A stretch of 64,000 nt of DNA from JAPPHA01 sp965220985. Lineage in GTDB: Bacteria > Pseudomonadota > Alphaproteobacteria > Rhodobacterales > Rhodobacteraceae. Positions 35,212 through 44,115 of this stretch are shown here, in pieces. The notes below the pieces were generated by a model. The model was not told where the DNA came from. It ran no database searches and was given only the letters and a program-made list of their open reading frames with translations. The position numbers and the translations under genes were made by a program. The stretch covers positions 620,001 through 684,000 of the forward strand of contig OZ244854.1 in assembly GCA_965220985.1 (NCBI GenBank). The letters are read 5' to 3'. Every line of letters starts with the position of its first letter. Position 1 is the stretch's first letter.

Positions 35212-36210
35212 TCAGTCGGGCAATGCATCGACAAGGCGACCGGCGCCATATCGAAACGGATCGACAGTTGGTAGGCCGGTCTCGGCTTCGATGCGTTCGA
35301 GACAGGCACGAGCCTCATCGTCGCTCATGCCCTTGGTGTTGACGGAAACCGCCGAGACCTGGCAATCCGGATTGACGATCCGCGCCATCGTCAGCGCCAC
35401 GTCCCGCAATTCGGTGATCGGCGGTGGCACGTGACCAGGAATTCCGCGCATCTTGGTGCGCGATGCGTCGTGACACAGGATCAGGGCATCGGGCTGCCCG
35501 CCGTGGATCAATGCGAGCGTCACGCCCGAATAGGATGGATGGAAGAGCGATCCCTGTCCTTCGATCAGGTCCCAGTGATCGTCGTCATTGTCCGGCGTCA
35601 GGTGTTCGATCGAACCCGCCATGAAATCTGCGATGACCGCATCGAGAGGCACGCCGTCGCCATTGATCAGGATGCCGGTCTGTCCGGTCGCCCGAAACGT
35701 CGCCTTCATGCCGCGGTCCCGCATTTCTCGTTCCATGGACATCGCGGTGTACATCTTGCCGACCGACACATCAGTGCCGACCCCGAGACAGCGCCGGCCC
35801 CGTCGTCTCTGTCCGTTGGCGATCGGGTAATCGACGCTGGGAACACGCACGTCGTGAAGCGTTCGTCCATGTTCGGCGGCCGCCGCGACGAGATCCGCTT
35901 CGTCGCGGAGCAGATTGTGCAAGCCGCTCGCGATATCCATTCCGGCCGCAAGCGCTTCAGTGAGAACCGATTTCCAGGCATCCGAGATGACGCCGCCACG
36001 ATTGGCAACACCGATCACCAGCGTCTTGACGCCGGCAGCGCGTGCATCCTCGATCGACATTTCGGGCAGGCCGACATCCGCCTGGCACCCTTCCATGCGA
36101 TACTGGCCGAGCGCGGCCTCGGGACTCCAGTCGCGGATTCCTTGTGCCACCTTTGCGGCCAGCGAGTCTGGAGCATCCCCCAGAAAAAGCAGGTATGGCT
36201 TGCTGATCAT
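35212..36210 (-). CDS. dgcN: DUF1611 family protein DgcN
   Basis: 332 aa from ATG 36210. A P-loop-like motif GVGTDVSVGKM near residue 155 lies in the C-terminal DUF1611 domain, and LIEGQGSLFHPSYSGVTLALIHG near 235 is a family block. Residues 1-140 form a Rossmann-like N-terminal domain (TLVIGVANRGGVISDAW). DgcN has been described as an N-acetyltransferase acting with DgcA in D-glutamate catabolism of marine bacteria. First gene of the dgcN-dgcA-dat operon. The 283 bases upstream (36211-36493) have no gene and should hold its promoter. Confidence 0.88.
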   Translation of the reverse strand: MISKPYLLFLGDAPDSLAAKVAQGIRDWSPEAALGQYRMEGCQADVGLPEMSIEDARAAGVKTLVIGVANRGGVISDAWKSVLTEALAAGMDIASGLHNLLRDEADLVAAAAEHGRTLHDVRVPSVDYPIANGQRRRGRRCLGVGTDVSVGKMYTAMSMEREMRDRGMKATFRATGQTGILINGDGVPLDAVIADFMAGSIEHLTPDNDDDHWDLIEGQGSLFHPSYSGVTLALIHGGQPDALILCHDASRTKMRGIPGHVPPPITELRDVALTMARIVNPDCQVSAVSVNTKGMSDDEARACLERIEAETGLPTVDPFRYGAGRLVDALPD

Positions 36211-36493
36211 CGGCTTGGTCTCACTCTCTTGCGACCCACAATTCAACGCAACGCGAACCGGCCGGGTATCCGAAACCGCAGATCGTCACCCGGTCGGCAC
36301 AGGCAAAATTGCCTGCAAGCTCGGCAAATTCGATCCATTCACCGCGAGAGTCAATGCCACCGCCCGTGAATCGATAATGCCACCCGATGCGTCATTGACG
36401 CCAAATTCAGGCGGACTGCAGTCGTGTTTTCTTGGGGGTGCACGTCGCTCGTCGTGCCTGTTTCAAAGTCTGGCTGCAAAAGCGTCCAGCGGT

Positions 36494-37477
36494 TCAATCG
36501 ACGGGAATGCGGATGTTCCGTCCCCCTGAACGAGGGACGATCCACACGTCGTTCATCGGGTATTGGCTTTCGTCCTTCCTCGCCAGCTTGGCGATGACCT
36601 CGAACTGGAATTCCAGATAGCCCATCCGGTGGACCGACCCGACCTTTCGCTCAAGCTTGTCGTTCAGCCGCCGCAGACTCCAGAATGGCACTGACGGAAA
36701 GGTGTGGTGAGCGGTGTGGTACGGCATCTGCCAGCACAGCCACCGGAGCACTGCATTGGTACGGGTCGAACGGGTGTTTTCGACGACGTCGTTCTCGTGC
36801 GACAGGCCAAGATGCTCGATGGTGTTTTGCAGTTGATGCACCGGCTTGGTCAGAAGCATCGGCAGAATCCAGAAGGTCAGCGCGACCCAGGATTCGGCGA
36901 TGAGCGATAGCGCGGCGACGAGCGCATAACCGGCGAGATGAAGACGCGCCTCCAGGATGACCTTTGCCTCCTCGTCTTTGCGCACATACGGCTCATGGAC
37001 AACGCCTGCAGCGTGTCGGATCATCCCCATGATGCGGTTTCGCCAATAAGTCACGCCAAGGAGCCACAACAGATAACTGGTCAGTGTGAACGGCTCCCGA
37101 ACCAGTTCCCCGTCGCGTTCCCAATCCTGGGTCCACTGGTGGTGGGCAAAGTGCATGATCTGATCGAAGTCGCGCGGGAAAAGCTGAACGAATCCGATCA
37201 CTCGACCAAAGTGCTCGTTGACGCTGCGCGTTCTGAAGACGGTCGAATGGGACAGTTCGTGTTGGGCGGCGTAGAGGAAATTGATGATCACGCCCAGGAC
37301 GAAGCCGGTCGCCAACACCCACCAGCTGCCGAACGCAATCGCATGAAGCCAGGCAGCCAATGCGAGCGCCAAGAGGTGACTTCCCATCTGCAATGAGCCC
37401 ATCAGATTGGAACGCGTGTTCAGTTCGCGCAGCTCCGATGGTTCAAGGATGTCGCGGCGCGAGAACGATTCCTGCAT
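36494..37477 (-). CDS. Fatty acid desaturase-type di-iron membrane enzyme
   Basis: 327 aa from ATG 37477, with GGGGAGAG 4 bases upstream. The three histidine boxes of membrane desaturases are present: QHELSHSTVF near residue 75, HFAHHQWTQD near 111 and PYHTAHHTFPSVPF near 257. Hydrophobic pairs lie between them (residues about 33-65 and 185-225). It should bind two irons and desaturate or hydroxylate an acyl chain or similar lipid at the inner membrane. The substrate (fatty acid, carotenoid or other) cannot be told. It appears monocistronic. Confidence 0.85.
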   Translation of the reverse strand: MQESFSRRDILEPSELRELNTRSNLMGSLQMGSHLLALALAAWLHAIAFGSWWVLATGFVLGVIINFLYAAQHELSHSTVFRTRSVNEHFGRVIGFVQLFPRDFDQIMHFAHHQWTQDWERDGELVREPFTLTSYLLWLLGVTYWRNRIMGMIRHAAGVVHEPYVRKDEEAKVILEARLHLAGYALVAALSLIAESWVALTFWILPMLLTKPVHQLQNTIEHLGLSHENDVVENTRSTRTNAVLRWLCWQMPYHTAHHTFPSVPFWSLRRLNDKLERKVGSVHRMGYLEFQFEVIAKLARKDESQYPMNDVWIVPRSGGRNIRIPVD

Positions 37478-38128
37478 GATGCTCTCCCCTTGACCCAACA
37501 ATCCTGAACTTGCGACGATCCTATGACCGCCAGCGGTCAACTGATGTCACTGCAAACCGACAAACCGTTTCGCGACGATCCACGGTTCCACCTTGAGTTA
37601 ATTTGATCGCGGGCAATAATCCAGATCAATGTGGTTCGGTCAATTGGAGGTCAGGTCCACTGAAGTGGCGTCATGACAACGATTTGGTCAGTCTGCTGAT
37701 TGTCGGTAGCAGTCGCGTGCCAAATGTCCGGTCCGTCTCTATCGATCGGTCTGCATGGACGGACAGTCGGTTGGTGCAAATCCACCGTCTGGCCGGGTTT
37801 CGGGCTCGAGCTTGCCGGAGTTGCAAGCCGCAACTGCGGCAGGCGCTTTTTGGCAACGCCGGATTTGGGGACAAGACCACACGCAAGTTTTGCCGACGGA
37901 CCGTGCGTCGCCGCCTTGTCGATGCATCTGGGTCACGTTCTCAATTTGGCAGATCAGGGAAGCGGGTCTTGTGGATCCGAATTCAACACGACGAACGCGT
38001 GCCGCTGAGGGGATTTCGGGTCGCGCTGTACTTCGATTACGTGAAAGCCCATGAGGGAGGGTGCTCAAGTCACTGCATGAGTGCTGAGACAACGACCATG
38101 CCTGCCGCCACACGGGGCGGGATTGCCA
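37478..38128. other. Long intergenic region before the tandem repeat array
   Basis: 651 bases. A 231-codon frame (37603-38298, plus) runs through the region and into the repeat unit, but it has no family resemblance, no ribosome site and a composition like non-coding DNA. It should hold the desaturase promoter. Confidence 0.4.
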
Positions 38129-38310
38129 TTTCGGGCGCATGGATTTTGTGTAAACTGACGTATCTCGTGGCGAAGGTGCGACCGGCGACAGCGTCATGGA
38201 TCATGATGGTCGAACACGGGCGGTCCACGAGCGGATTGGCGCAAATGGGTCGGAGCAATCGCCGGTGTCGGAGCCGTGGTCGCGGCAGTTGGACATGAGG
38301 AACACTCTTG

Positions 38311-38991
38311 ATGACGAGAACAGGGAGATGGAAAAAAGGCGCGATTCAGTTCGTTCTGGTTTGCGCGCTGCTCGTCATGTCGATTCATGACTCAAGAGCC
38401 ATTGCTGGCGACCGTGTAAGGACCATTAAACAGGACTGGGCAGATATCGTTTTGTCCTTGTGGTTTTCTTCTTGGGACGAGTATTGGGGCTCCATGGACA
38501 GGCGCAGTCTCGACGCGAGGCGTGCGGCTGTTCAGCGAGGTGAACCAAAGTCATTCATTATTACGAAGGCAGACAAATCGCGACGGGGGTCGGACTATAG
38601 CCGTGTCACTTGCGCTGATTTTGTCAAGGTGCCGACTACCGAGATTGATCCGAGTATTCCAAAAAATAAGTGGGCACGAGATGGCATTACAATAATTCCC
38701 GTGTCCGTGATCTTTAAACCCGCTTTGGGGGGTGTGACCCGATTCCTCGGTTTTCGTGGTTTGATGGCAAGAGAGAGGTACTGGGTTGCCGCCTATCTGC
38801 CCGAGGACAGCGTCCCTCTTTTCAACGAGAATGGCATCGGCATCAATTCTGATGTCCTTTCCAGACCATTTCTTGCCAATTATGGAAAGTGGACCTTTCC
38901 GTCAGTTAGGGGTTGGGCTGCCAAACTCAGACTGCGCGAGATCCAGAATTGCGATGGCTTCGACATCTATTTCGTGGAGTATCGACCGTGA
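38311..38991 (+). CDS. Secreted protein of unknown family, tandem copy 1
   Basis: 226 aa from ATG 38311; GAGGAA lies upstream. A signal peptide is clear: RTGRWKKGAIQ, a hydrophobic core FVLVCALLVMS, and a likely cleavage after SRA or IAG. The mature protein has no membrane span or motif I recognise. It is rich in Trp, Arg and aromatic residues: WADIVLSLWFSSWDEYWG, DRRSLDARRAAVQRGEP, TRFLGFRG, WVAAYLPE. Two Cys (TCADF and NCDGF) are shared with copy 2 and could form a disulfide. It probably acts in the periplasm. A role for the two Cys or the repeated array is unknown. Confidence 0.75.
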   Translation: MTRTGRWKKGAIQFVLVCALLVMSIHDSRAIAGDRVRTIKQDWADIVLSLWFSSWDEYWGSMDRRSLDARRAAVQRGEPKSFIITKADKSRRGSDYSRVTCADFVKVPTTEIDPSIPKNKWARDGITIIPVSVIFKPALGGVTRFLGFRGLMARERYWVAAYLPEDSVPLFNENGIGINSDVLSRPFLANYGKWTFPSVRGWAAKLRLREIQNCDGFDIYFVEYRP

Positions 38992-39288
38992 GCGAGTATT
39001 GGGTTTTCCTCCGGACCCATGACCGGTCACGCCAAGGAAACGCATGGGCCGGCGGGCAAAGGTAAGTCAGCGATGATCAGGAACAGGGGAGACGGTTCGA
39101 CCTTTCGGACGCATGGATCTTGCGAAAACTGACTTGTTTCCTGACCAAGGCGTGACCGGCAACAGCGTCATGGATCCTGATGATCAATCTTCTGCGGTCT
39201 GCGAGCGGAATATGTTGACGTGAAGGTCCAGAGCAACAGCCGACGCCTGAACCTTCGTCGTGGCAGTAGGATGTAAGGAACGCTCTCT

Positions 39289-39990
39289 ATGCCGAGAACA
39301 GGGAGATGGAAAAAAGGCGCGATTCAGTTGTTTCTGGTTTGCGCTTTGGTCGTCATGTCAACTCAAGAGCCAAGTGCCTTAACTGGCAACCGCGGAATGA
39401 CCGTTAAACGGGACTGGATGGATATCGTCTTGTCCTTGTGGTTTTCGTCTTGGGCTGAGTACAGGGGTACCGAAGACCGCCGCAGCCTCGACGAGAGGCG
39501 GGCCGCTGTTCAGCGAGGTGAACCAAGATCATTCGTAATGATGAAGGCAGACAAATCGCGTCGGAGGTCGGACTATGTCCGTGTCACTTGCGCTGATTTT
39601 GTCAAGGTGCCGACCACCGAGATCGATCCGAAGACCCCCGGAGTCGATCCGAACAGCCCCGAATATGAATTTTTGCGAAGTGGAGTTCTTATGGATCCCG
39701 TTTCTGTGATCTTCAAGCCCGCTTTGGGTGGTGTGACGCGATTCCTCGGGTTTCGTGGTTTCGTGGCAAGAGAGAGGTACTGGGTTGCAGCTTATCTGCC
39801 CGAGAACAGCGTCCCGCTCTTCAACGAAAATGGCATCGGCATCAATTCTGAGGTGCTTTCCAGACCATTACTTGCCAATTACAAGAAATGGACCGTCCCG
39901 TCAGTTACAGGCTGGGCTGCCAAACTCAAGCTGCGCAAAATTCAGCATTGTGATGGCTTCGACATCTATGAGGTGGAGTATCGGCCTTAA
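39289..39990 (+). CDS. Secreted protein of unknown family, tandem copy 2
   Basis: 233 aa, with AAGGA 10 bases before the ATG. It is a close paralogue of the preceding gene, with the same signal peptide, both Cys and the same long conserved blocks (KADKSRR, RVTCADFVKVPTTEIDP, SVIFKPALGGVTRFLGF, VPLFNENGIGIN). The clear difference is a variable loop near residues 113-135, where this copy has PGVDPNSPEYEFLRSGVLMD against a shorter KNKWARDGITII-type stretch in copy 1. Most differences between the copies elsewhere are conservative, which suggests both are under selection. Confidence 0.75.
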   Translation: MPRTGRWKKGAIQLFLVCALVVMSTQEPSALTGNRGMTVKRDWMDIVLSLWFSSWAEYRGTEDRRSLDERRAAVQRGEPRSFVMMKADKSRRRSDYVRVTCADFVKVPTTEIDPKTPGVDPNSPEYEFLRSGVLMDPVSVIFKPALGGVTRFLGFRGFVARERYWVAAYLPENSVPLFNENGIGINSEVLSRPLLANYKKWTVPSVTGWAAKLKLRKIQHCDGFDIYEVEYRP

Positions 39991-40285
39991 GCGAATATTC
40001 GGTTTTACTCCGGATCCATGACCGGTCACGCCACGAGAACGCATGCGCCTGCAGGCAACAGAAAGTCTGCGACGGTTGGGAACAGGGTAGACGTTCCGAC
40101 ATTTCGGACAGATGGGTTTTGCGAAAACTGACGTGTCGTCCGACGATTGCGTGACTGGCAACAGTGTCATGGATCCTGATGGTCAACCATCTGCGGTCTG
40201 CGAGCGGAATCGATTGACGTGATGGTCCAGAGCAGCCGCCGACCCGTACCTTCGTCATGGCAAGCAGATGCAAGAATTGCTCTCG

Positions 40286-40505
40286 GCGACGAAAACAGGG
40301 AGTTTGAAAAAAGCGCGATTCAGTTCTTCCTGGTTTGCACACTTCTCGTCATGTCAAATCATGACTCAAGAGCCATTGCTGGCAACCGAGGAGTGGCCAC
40401 TTCACGGGACTGACCAGCTGTCATTTTGTCCATGTGGTTTTCTCCGCGAGACGAGTATTGGAATTCCCGCAAACGACGCAGTCTTGACGAGAGGCGGTCT
40501 GGTTG
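40286..40505 (+). pseudogene. Decayed third copy of the tandem secreted-protein gene
   Basis: Aligned to copies 1 and 2, the ATG has become GCG (40286-40288). One G is missing after the A-run near 40311, shifting the frame. The Trp codon of the first mature block is TGA (40411-40413). Only the first about 70 codons match, ending near 40505. The rest of the signal-peptide frame (SAIQFFLVCTLLVMSNHDSR) is still readable in the shifted frame. Confidence 0.85.
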
Positions 40506-40562
40506 ACAGTATCGGTATTCAGCTAACGCGTTTCATTATTCGGAACAAATTGGAGGATGAAA

Positions 40563-41600
40563 ATGGAAATTCGACGTTTGATCGGACTGGCCGCCGCCCT
40601 TGCAGCGCTCGTTGTCGCTCCGAACCTGGGTGTGGCGAAAAGCCCGACCCTGCAAGCAGTTGAAGATCGGGGCTCGCTTTTGTGCTCCGGGCACAACGGC
40701 AGCTACTTCGGCTTTGTCGAAGTCAATGACAAGAACGAGTGGAAGGGTCTCGACATCGACCTTTGTCGGGCGCTTTCGGTGGCCATTCTGGGCGACCCCG
40801 ACAAGAACCAGATCGTTCCCTTGTCATGGGCCCAGCGCTTTCCGGCACTGCAGTCCGGCGATGTCGACGTCGTGATCAAGGCAACCGGATGGACCATGGG
40901 GCGCGACACCGAACTGGGTCTGCAGTTCTCGCTGCCGTACTTCTTTGGCGGCGCCCAGATCGTTGTCCGCAAGGAGTTGGGCATCGACACGGTTCACGGC
41001 CTGGACGGCGGAACCGTGTGCGTGGCCGCAGGAACGACCATCGAAAGGATCGTTGCCGACCACCTCAAGAGCGAAAACATCGAACACGAAATGATCAGCT
41101 TCGAGAAAACCGCAGAGACCATCGCCGGCTACCAGTCGGGTCGTTGCGACGCTTATGCCGCATGGGGTCCATCGATCGCCGTAATTCTGGCGACCCAGTT
41201 CGACGATGCGGACGCCCACGTCATTCTCAGCGACAAGCTCAGCGCCGAACCGATCGCTGCCGCCATGCGTCAGGGTGATGAAGACTGGGTCGATATCGTC
41301 AACTGGATGCTCGCTGCCCTGATGAAAGCGGAAGAGCTTGGCGTGACCTCGGCCAATGCCGACGAAATGGCCGCCAACCCGCCAAATCCGACCGTTGCAC
41401 GCCTCCTGGGCACCAATCCCGGCATCGGCGAGAGGCTGGGAATGCGGGATTCATGGGCACTCGAAATGATCAGAACCATGGGCAACATGGAAGAGATCTA
41501 TCATCGAAACCTCGGCGACGGCTCTCCCTACAAGCTCGAACGCGGTCTCAACAATCTGTGGAGCAACGGCGGAGTTCTCTACACGCCCATTCTCGACTGA
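40563..41600 (+). CDS. aapJ: Amino-acid ABC transporter substrate-binding protein (AapJ-like)
   Basis: 345 aa from ATG 40563: GGAGG ends 6 bases before it, whereas the ATG two codons earlier abuts the GGAGG. The signal peptide MEIRRLIGLAAALAALVVAPNLGVA precedes a family 3 binding protein with LLCSGHNGSYFGFVEVNDKNEWKGLDIDLCRALS, VDVVIKATGWTMGRDTELGL and GGTVCVAAGTTIERIVAD. These are the AapJ/BztA blocks for periplasmic binding of L-amino acids. It lies directly after the decayed repeat unit; the permease genes follow. Confidence 0.9.
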   Translation: MEIRRLIGLAAALAALVVAPNLGVAKSPTLQAVEDRGSLLCSGHNGSYFGFVEVNDKNEWKGLDIDLCRALSVAILGDPDKNQIVPLSWAQRFPALQSGDVDVVIKATGWTMGRDTELGLQFSLPYFFGGAQIVVRKELGIDTVHGLDGGTVCVAAGTTIERIVADHLKSENIEHEMISFEKTAETIAGYQSGRCDAYAAWGPSIAVILATQFDDADAHVILSDKLSAEPIAAAMRQGDEDWVDIVNWMLAALMKAEELGVTSANADEMAANPPNPTVARLLGTNPGIGERLGMRDSWALEMIRTMGNMEEIYHRNLGDGSPYKLERGLNNLWSNGGVLYTPILD

Positions 41601-41621
41601 CATCGAGAGCACGGACTCCAT

Positions 41622-41655
41622 GGGGCCGCCCCGACCAGTGATGCGGGGCGGCCCC
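41622..41655 (+). promoter_or_regulatory. Strong intercistronic hairpin between aapJ and aapQ
   Basis: A perfect 12-bp GC stem (41622-41633 with 41644-41655, loop ACCAGTGATG) sits between the binding-protein and permease genes. No T-run follows. Such structures after binding-protein genes usually protect the upstream mRNA from 3' decay and reduce read-through, giving more receptor than permease. Confidence 0.7.
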
Positions 41656-41676
41656 GGCTTGCCATGAAGGACAAGA

Positions 41677-42813
41677 ATGCTGGGCTGGCGTGACTTTGGC
41701 CGCATGACCGCACGCGAACTCGCGGTGCAAATCGCGGTTGTCGCACTGCTGATCGTCGTTGTCGCCAGTGCCGTGCAAAGCGCCCGGATCAACTTGAGCG
41801 AACTGGGGATTACCTCGGGATTTTCGTTCCTCAACCGCGACACGGGCTGGAGCTATTCCTTTTCGCTGATCGAACGCTCAATCGACGACACCTACCGCAA
41901 GACTCTGCTGATCGGGTTTCTCAACACGCTTTTCGTCGGACTCACGTCCATCGTTCTTGCGACCGTGCTCGGCTTCGTCATCGGAACGATGCGTGACAGC
42001 CGCAACTTGGCCCTGCAGGTCGCATCTGCGCTGTACATCCAGGTCTTCAGGAACATCCCGCTGATTCTTCAAGTGGTGTTCCTCTATTCCATCCTGATCC
42101 ATTTCCCCGGCCCAAAACAGGCCCACAGCCTGGGCGACCTGGTCTTCATGTCGAACCGGGGGATCATGGTACCCGTGCTGACAATGCCGCTCGGCGCAGT
42201 CGCAGGGGTCGCGGCGCTTTCGATTGCGCTTGGCGTGGGACTGGCTCGATTTGCCAAGAGCGCCATCCACGGGGTGGTTGCTTGGTTGATCGGAACAGCG
42301 CTGTTGCTGGCGCTCGCCATCGCGATGTTCACGCCCGAAGGCAGCAGCGTCATTTCCGTGCCTTATCTCAAGGGCCTTCGGTTTCGCGACGGGCTGACGA
42401 TCTCGGTCGAGCTGGTCGCCATGATCGTCGGCATTGTCCTCTACGGCGCCGCCTACATCGGTGAAGTGGTGCGTGGCGGGCTCGCCGAAGTGAACCGGGG
42501 TCTGGTCGAGGCCGGAACGAGCCTCGGGCTCGGCAGTTTCGCGATCTGGTGGACCATCCGGGTACCGATGGCATTGCGGTCGATCGTGCCTCCCCTGGGC
42601 AACCAGTGGATTTTCATCATGAAGGCCACAACCATCGGCGTGGCCATCGGATTCTCCGATCTGTTCTACATCGTCTCGACCTCGATCACCCAATCCGGCC
42701 AGACGCTCGAACTGATCGCCATCCTGATGGGCGGGTTTCTGCTGGTCAATTTCTGTCTCGCGCAGGCAATCAACTGGCTGAACGCCCGACTGGCGCTCAA
42801 GGGCTACGGGTGA
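41677..42813 (+). CDS. aapQ: Amino-acid ABC transporter permease (AapQ-like)
   Basis: 378 aa; AAGGAC precedes the ATG. The N-terminal block ITSGFSFLNRDTGWSYSFSLIERSIDDTYRKTLLIGFLNTL is characteristic of AapQ/BztB. About eight hydrophobic segments follow, and the EAA loop that contacts the ATPase is GLVEAGTSLGLGSFAIWWTIRVPMALR near residue 275. It forms a heterodimer with AapM, whose start overlaps this stop by one base. Confidence 0.9.
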   Translation: MLGWRDFGRMTARELAVQIAVVALLIVVVASAVQSARINLSELGITSGFSFLNRDTGWSYSFSLIERSIDDTYRKTLLIGFLNTLFVGLTSIVLATVLGFVIGTMRDSRNLALQVASALYIQVFRNIPLILQVVFLYSILIHFPGPKQAHSLGDLVFMSNRGIMVPVLTMPLGAVAGVAALSIALGVGLARFAKSAIHGVVAWLIGTALLLALAIAMFTPEGSSVISVPYLKGLRFRDGLTISVELVAMIVGIVLYGAAYIGEVVRGGLAEVNRGLVEAGTSLGLGSFAIWWTIRVPMALRSIVPPLGNQWIFIMKATTIGVAIGFSDLFYIVSTSITQSGQTLELIAILMGGFLLVNFCLAQAINWLNARLALKGYG

Positions 42814-43880
42814 TGGACGCGCCAGCTGCCATTCCCTGGGCCCAACGGCTTCGACGCCGGGTCTTTGCAACGCCGCTCGATGCGGCGTTGACGAGCGTGA
42901 TCATCCTCGTGCTCGCGTGGCTGGCATGGACCGCAGTCGACTGGGCCGTTCTCTCGGCGGTGTTTCGCGCAGAGGACGTCGAACGGTGTCGTGCCGAGTC
43001 GACGGGGGCTTGCTGGTCGATCATCGACGCCCGCCATCGGCTCATCCTCTTCGGCCTCTATCCTTACGACGAGCACTGGCGCTCGACCCTGGCGGCGTTC
43101 GCGATCATCGGGACCGTCATCCTGTCCTGCATCCCCTGGTTCTGGTCAGCGCGGCGAATCATCGCTCTGTGGGTCGCCGGATTTGCCACCTACTATCTGC
43201 TCATGGAAGGCAGCCTGCTCGGCTTTGAACAGGTCACGACCGACAAGTGGGGCGGCCTGAGTCTTGTCCTGTTTCTCTTCTCTTCGGTGGTTCTTCTCGG
43301 GATGCCGATGGGCTTGGGCCTCGCCCTGATGCGACGCTCACGGCTGCCGATGTTGCGGCTGGTCGCATCCCTCGTGATCGACTTCATCCGTTCGTTGCCG
43401 CTGCTGGCCACGCTCTTCACGGCAGCTGTCGTAATTCCGATTCTGCTGCCTGACTGGTTGCAGGGCGACAAGATCTGGCGAATCATTCTCGCCTTCGCAT
43501 TGTTTTTCGCCTGCTATCAGGCGGAAGTGTTCCGCGGCGGGTTTCAGGCAATCCCGAGCGGCCAATCGGAAGCCGGGCGGACACTTGGTCTGGGCAAATG
43601 GCAAGTGCTGTGGCTGATCGTCCTGCCGCAGGTGTTTCGCCATGCCCTTCCGGCCACGATCAACATGGTGGTGATCACCTTCAAGGAAACCGCCGTGGTC
43701 ATCATCATCGGCCTGTTCGATCTGCTGGCATCCGGTCAGGCTGCCTTCGGAACCGGAGAGTGGGTAGCCCACTACATGGAGACCTACATTTTCATCGCAT
43801 TCATCTACTGGGCCTTCATCTCGTCCCTCGGTCGATACGGCGAGCATCTCAAGAACCGCCTCAGGCAGGACGAGCATTGA
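42813..43880 (+). CDS. aapM: Amino-acid ABC transporter permease (AapM-like)
   Basis: 355 aa from ATG 42813 (TGATG overlap with aapQ). AapM/BztC-type features are an N-terminal soluble-facing stretch with VFRAEDVERCRAESTGACWSIIDARH, then transmembrane segments and the EAA loop SGQSEAGRTLGLGKWQVLWLIVLPQVFRHALP near residue 250, followed by TFKETAVVIIIGLFDLL. The ATPase gene aapP, expected next, is absent: a molybdoenzyme-IclR fusion follows after 235 bases. Confidence 0.9.
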   Translation: MDAPAAIPWAQRLRRRVFATPLDAALTSVIILVLAWLAWTAVDWAVLSAVFRAEDVERCRAESTGACWSIIDARHRLILFGLYPYDEHWRSTLAAFAIIGTVILSCIPWFWSARRIIALWVAGFATYYLLMEGSLLGFEQVTTDKWGGLSLVLFLFSSVVLLGMPMGLGLALMRRSRLPMLRLVASLVIDFIRSLPLLATLFTAAVVIPILLPDWLQGDKIWRIILAFALFFACYQAEVFRGGFQAIPSGQSEAGRTLGLGKWQVLWLIVLPQVFRHALPATINMVVITFKETAVVIIIGLFDLLASGQAAFGTGEWVAHYMETYIFIAFIYWAFISSLGRYGEHLKNRLRQDEH

Positions 43881-44115
43881 TCATCCGATGTCATGCTTGC
43901 CCTCGCGCCACCGCCTCGTGCGCATCCCGCACAAGTAGGGATGGTGCCGAATATCGGGCACCGGCCTTCGCAGGCGCCGCATTCCCGGCTCGGTTTCACC
44001 GTAACCGCCGTCGGCAACTGTGCCGAACATTCGTCATCCTTCCCGATCGGTGTCGCTGGACTGACGGCACGCCGCTTTGCGAAATGAACAGTCTGGATCA
44101 TCGAACGGTCATGTC

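Larger units (their letters stand above)
38129..40505 (+). repeat. Tandem array of three about 1-kb gene-sized repeat units, the third truncated
   Basis: Similar units begin at 38129, 39103 and 40102, each with a TTTCGG...ATGG-like block, giving spacings of 974 and 999 bases. Each unit has about 180 bases of similar upstream DNA (AAACTGACG and GTCATGGATC blocks), then the coding frame. Between units a matching 3' flank runs from the stop codon (GACCGGTCACGCCA block). The similarity therefore includes promoter and flanks, and the array arose by tandem duplication. Unit 3 stops matching at about 40505, just before aapJ. Confidence 0.85.

Noticed and set aside
37603..38298. 231-codon plus-strand frame before the tandem repeat array
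   Set aside because: No family, no ribosome site, and it runs into the upstream part of repeat unit 1, which is non-coding in the other units.
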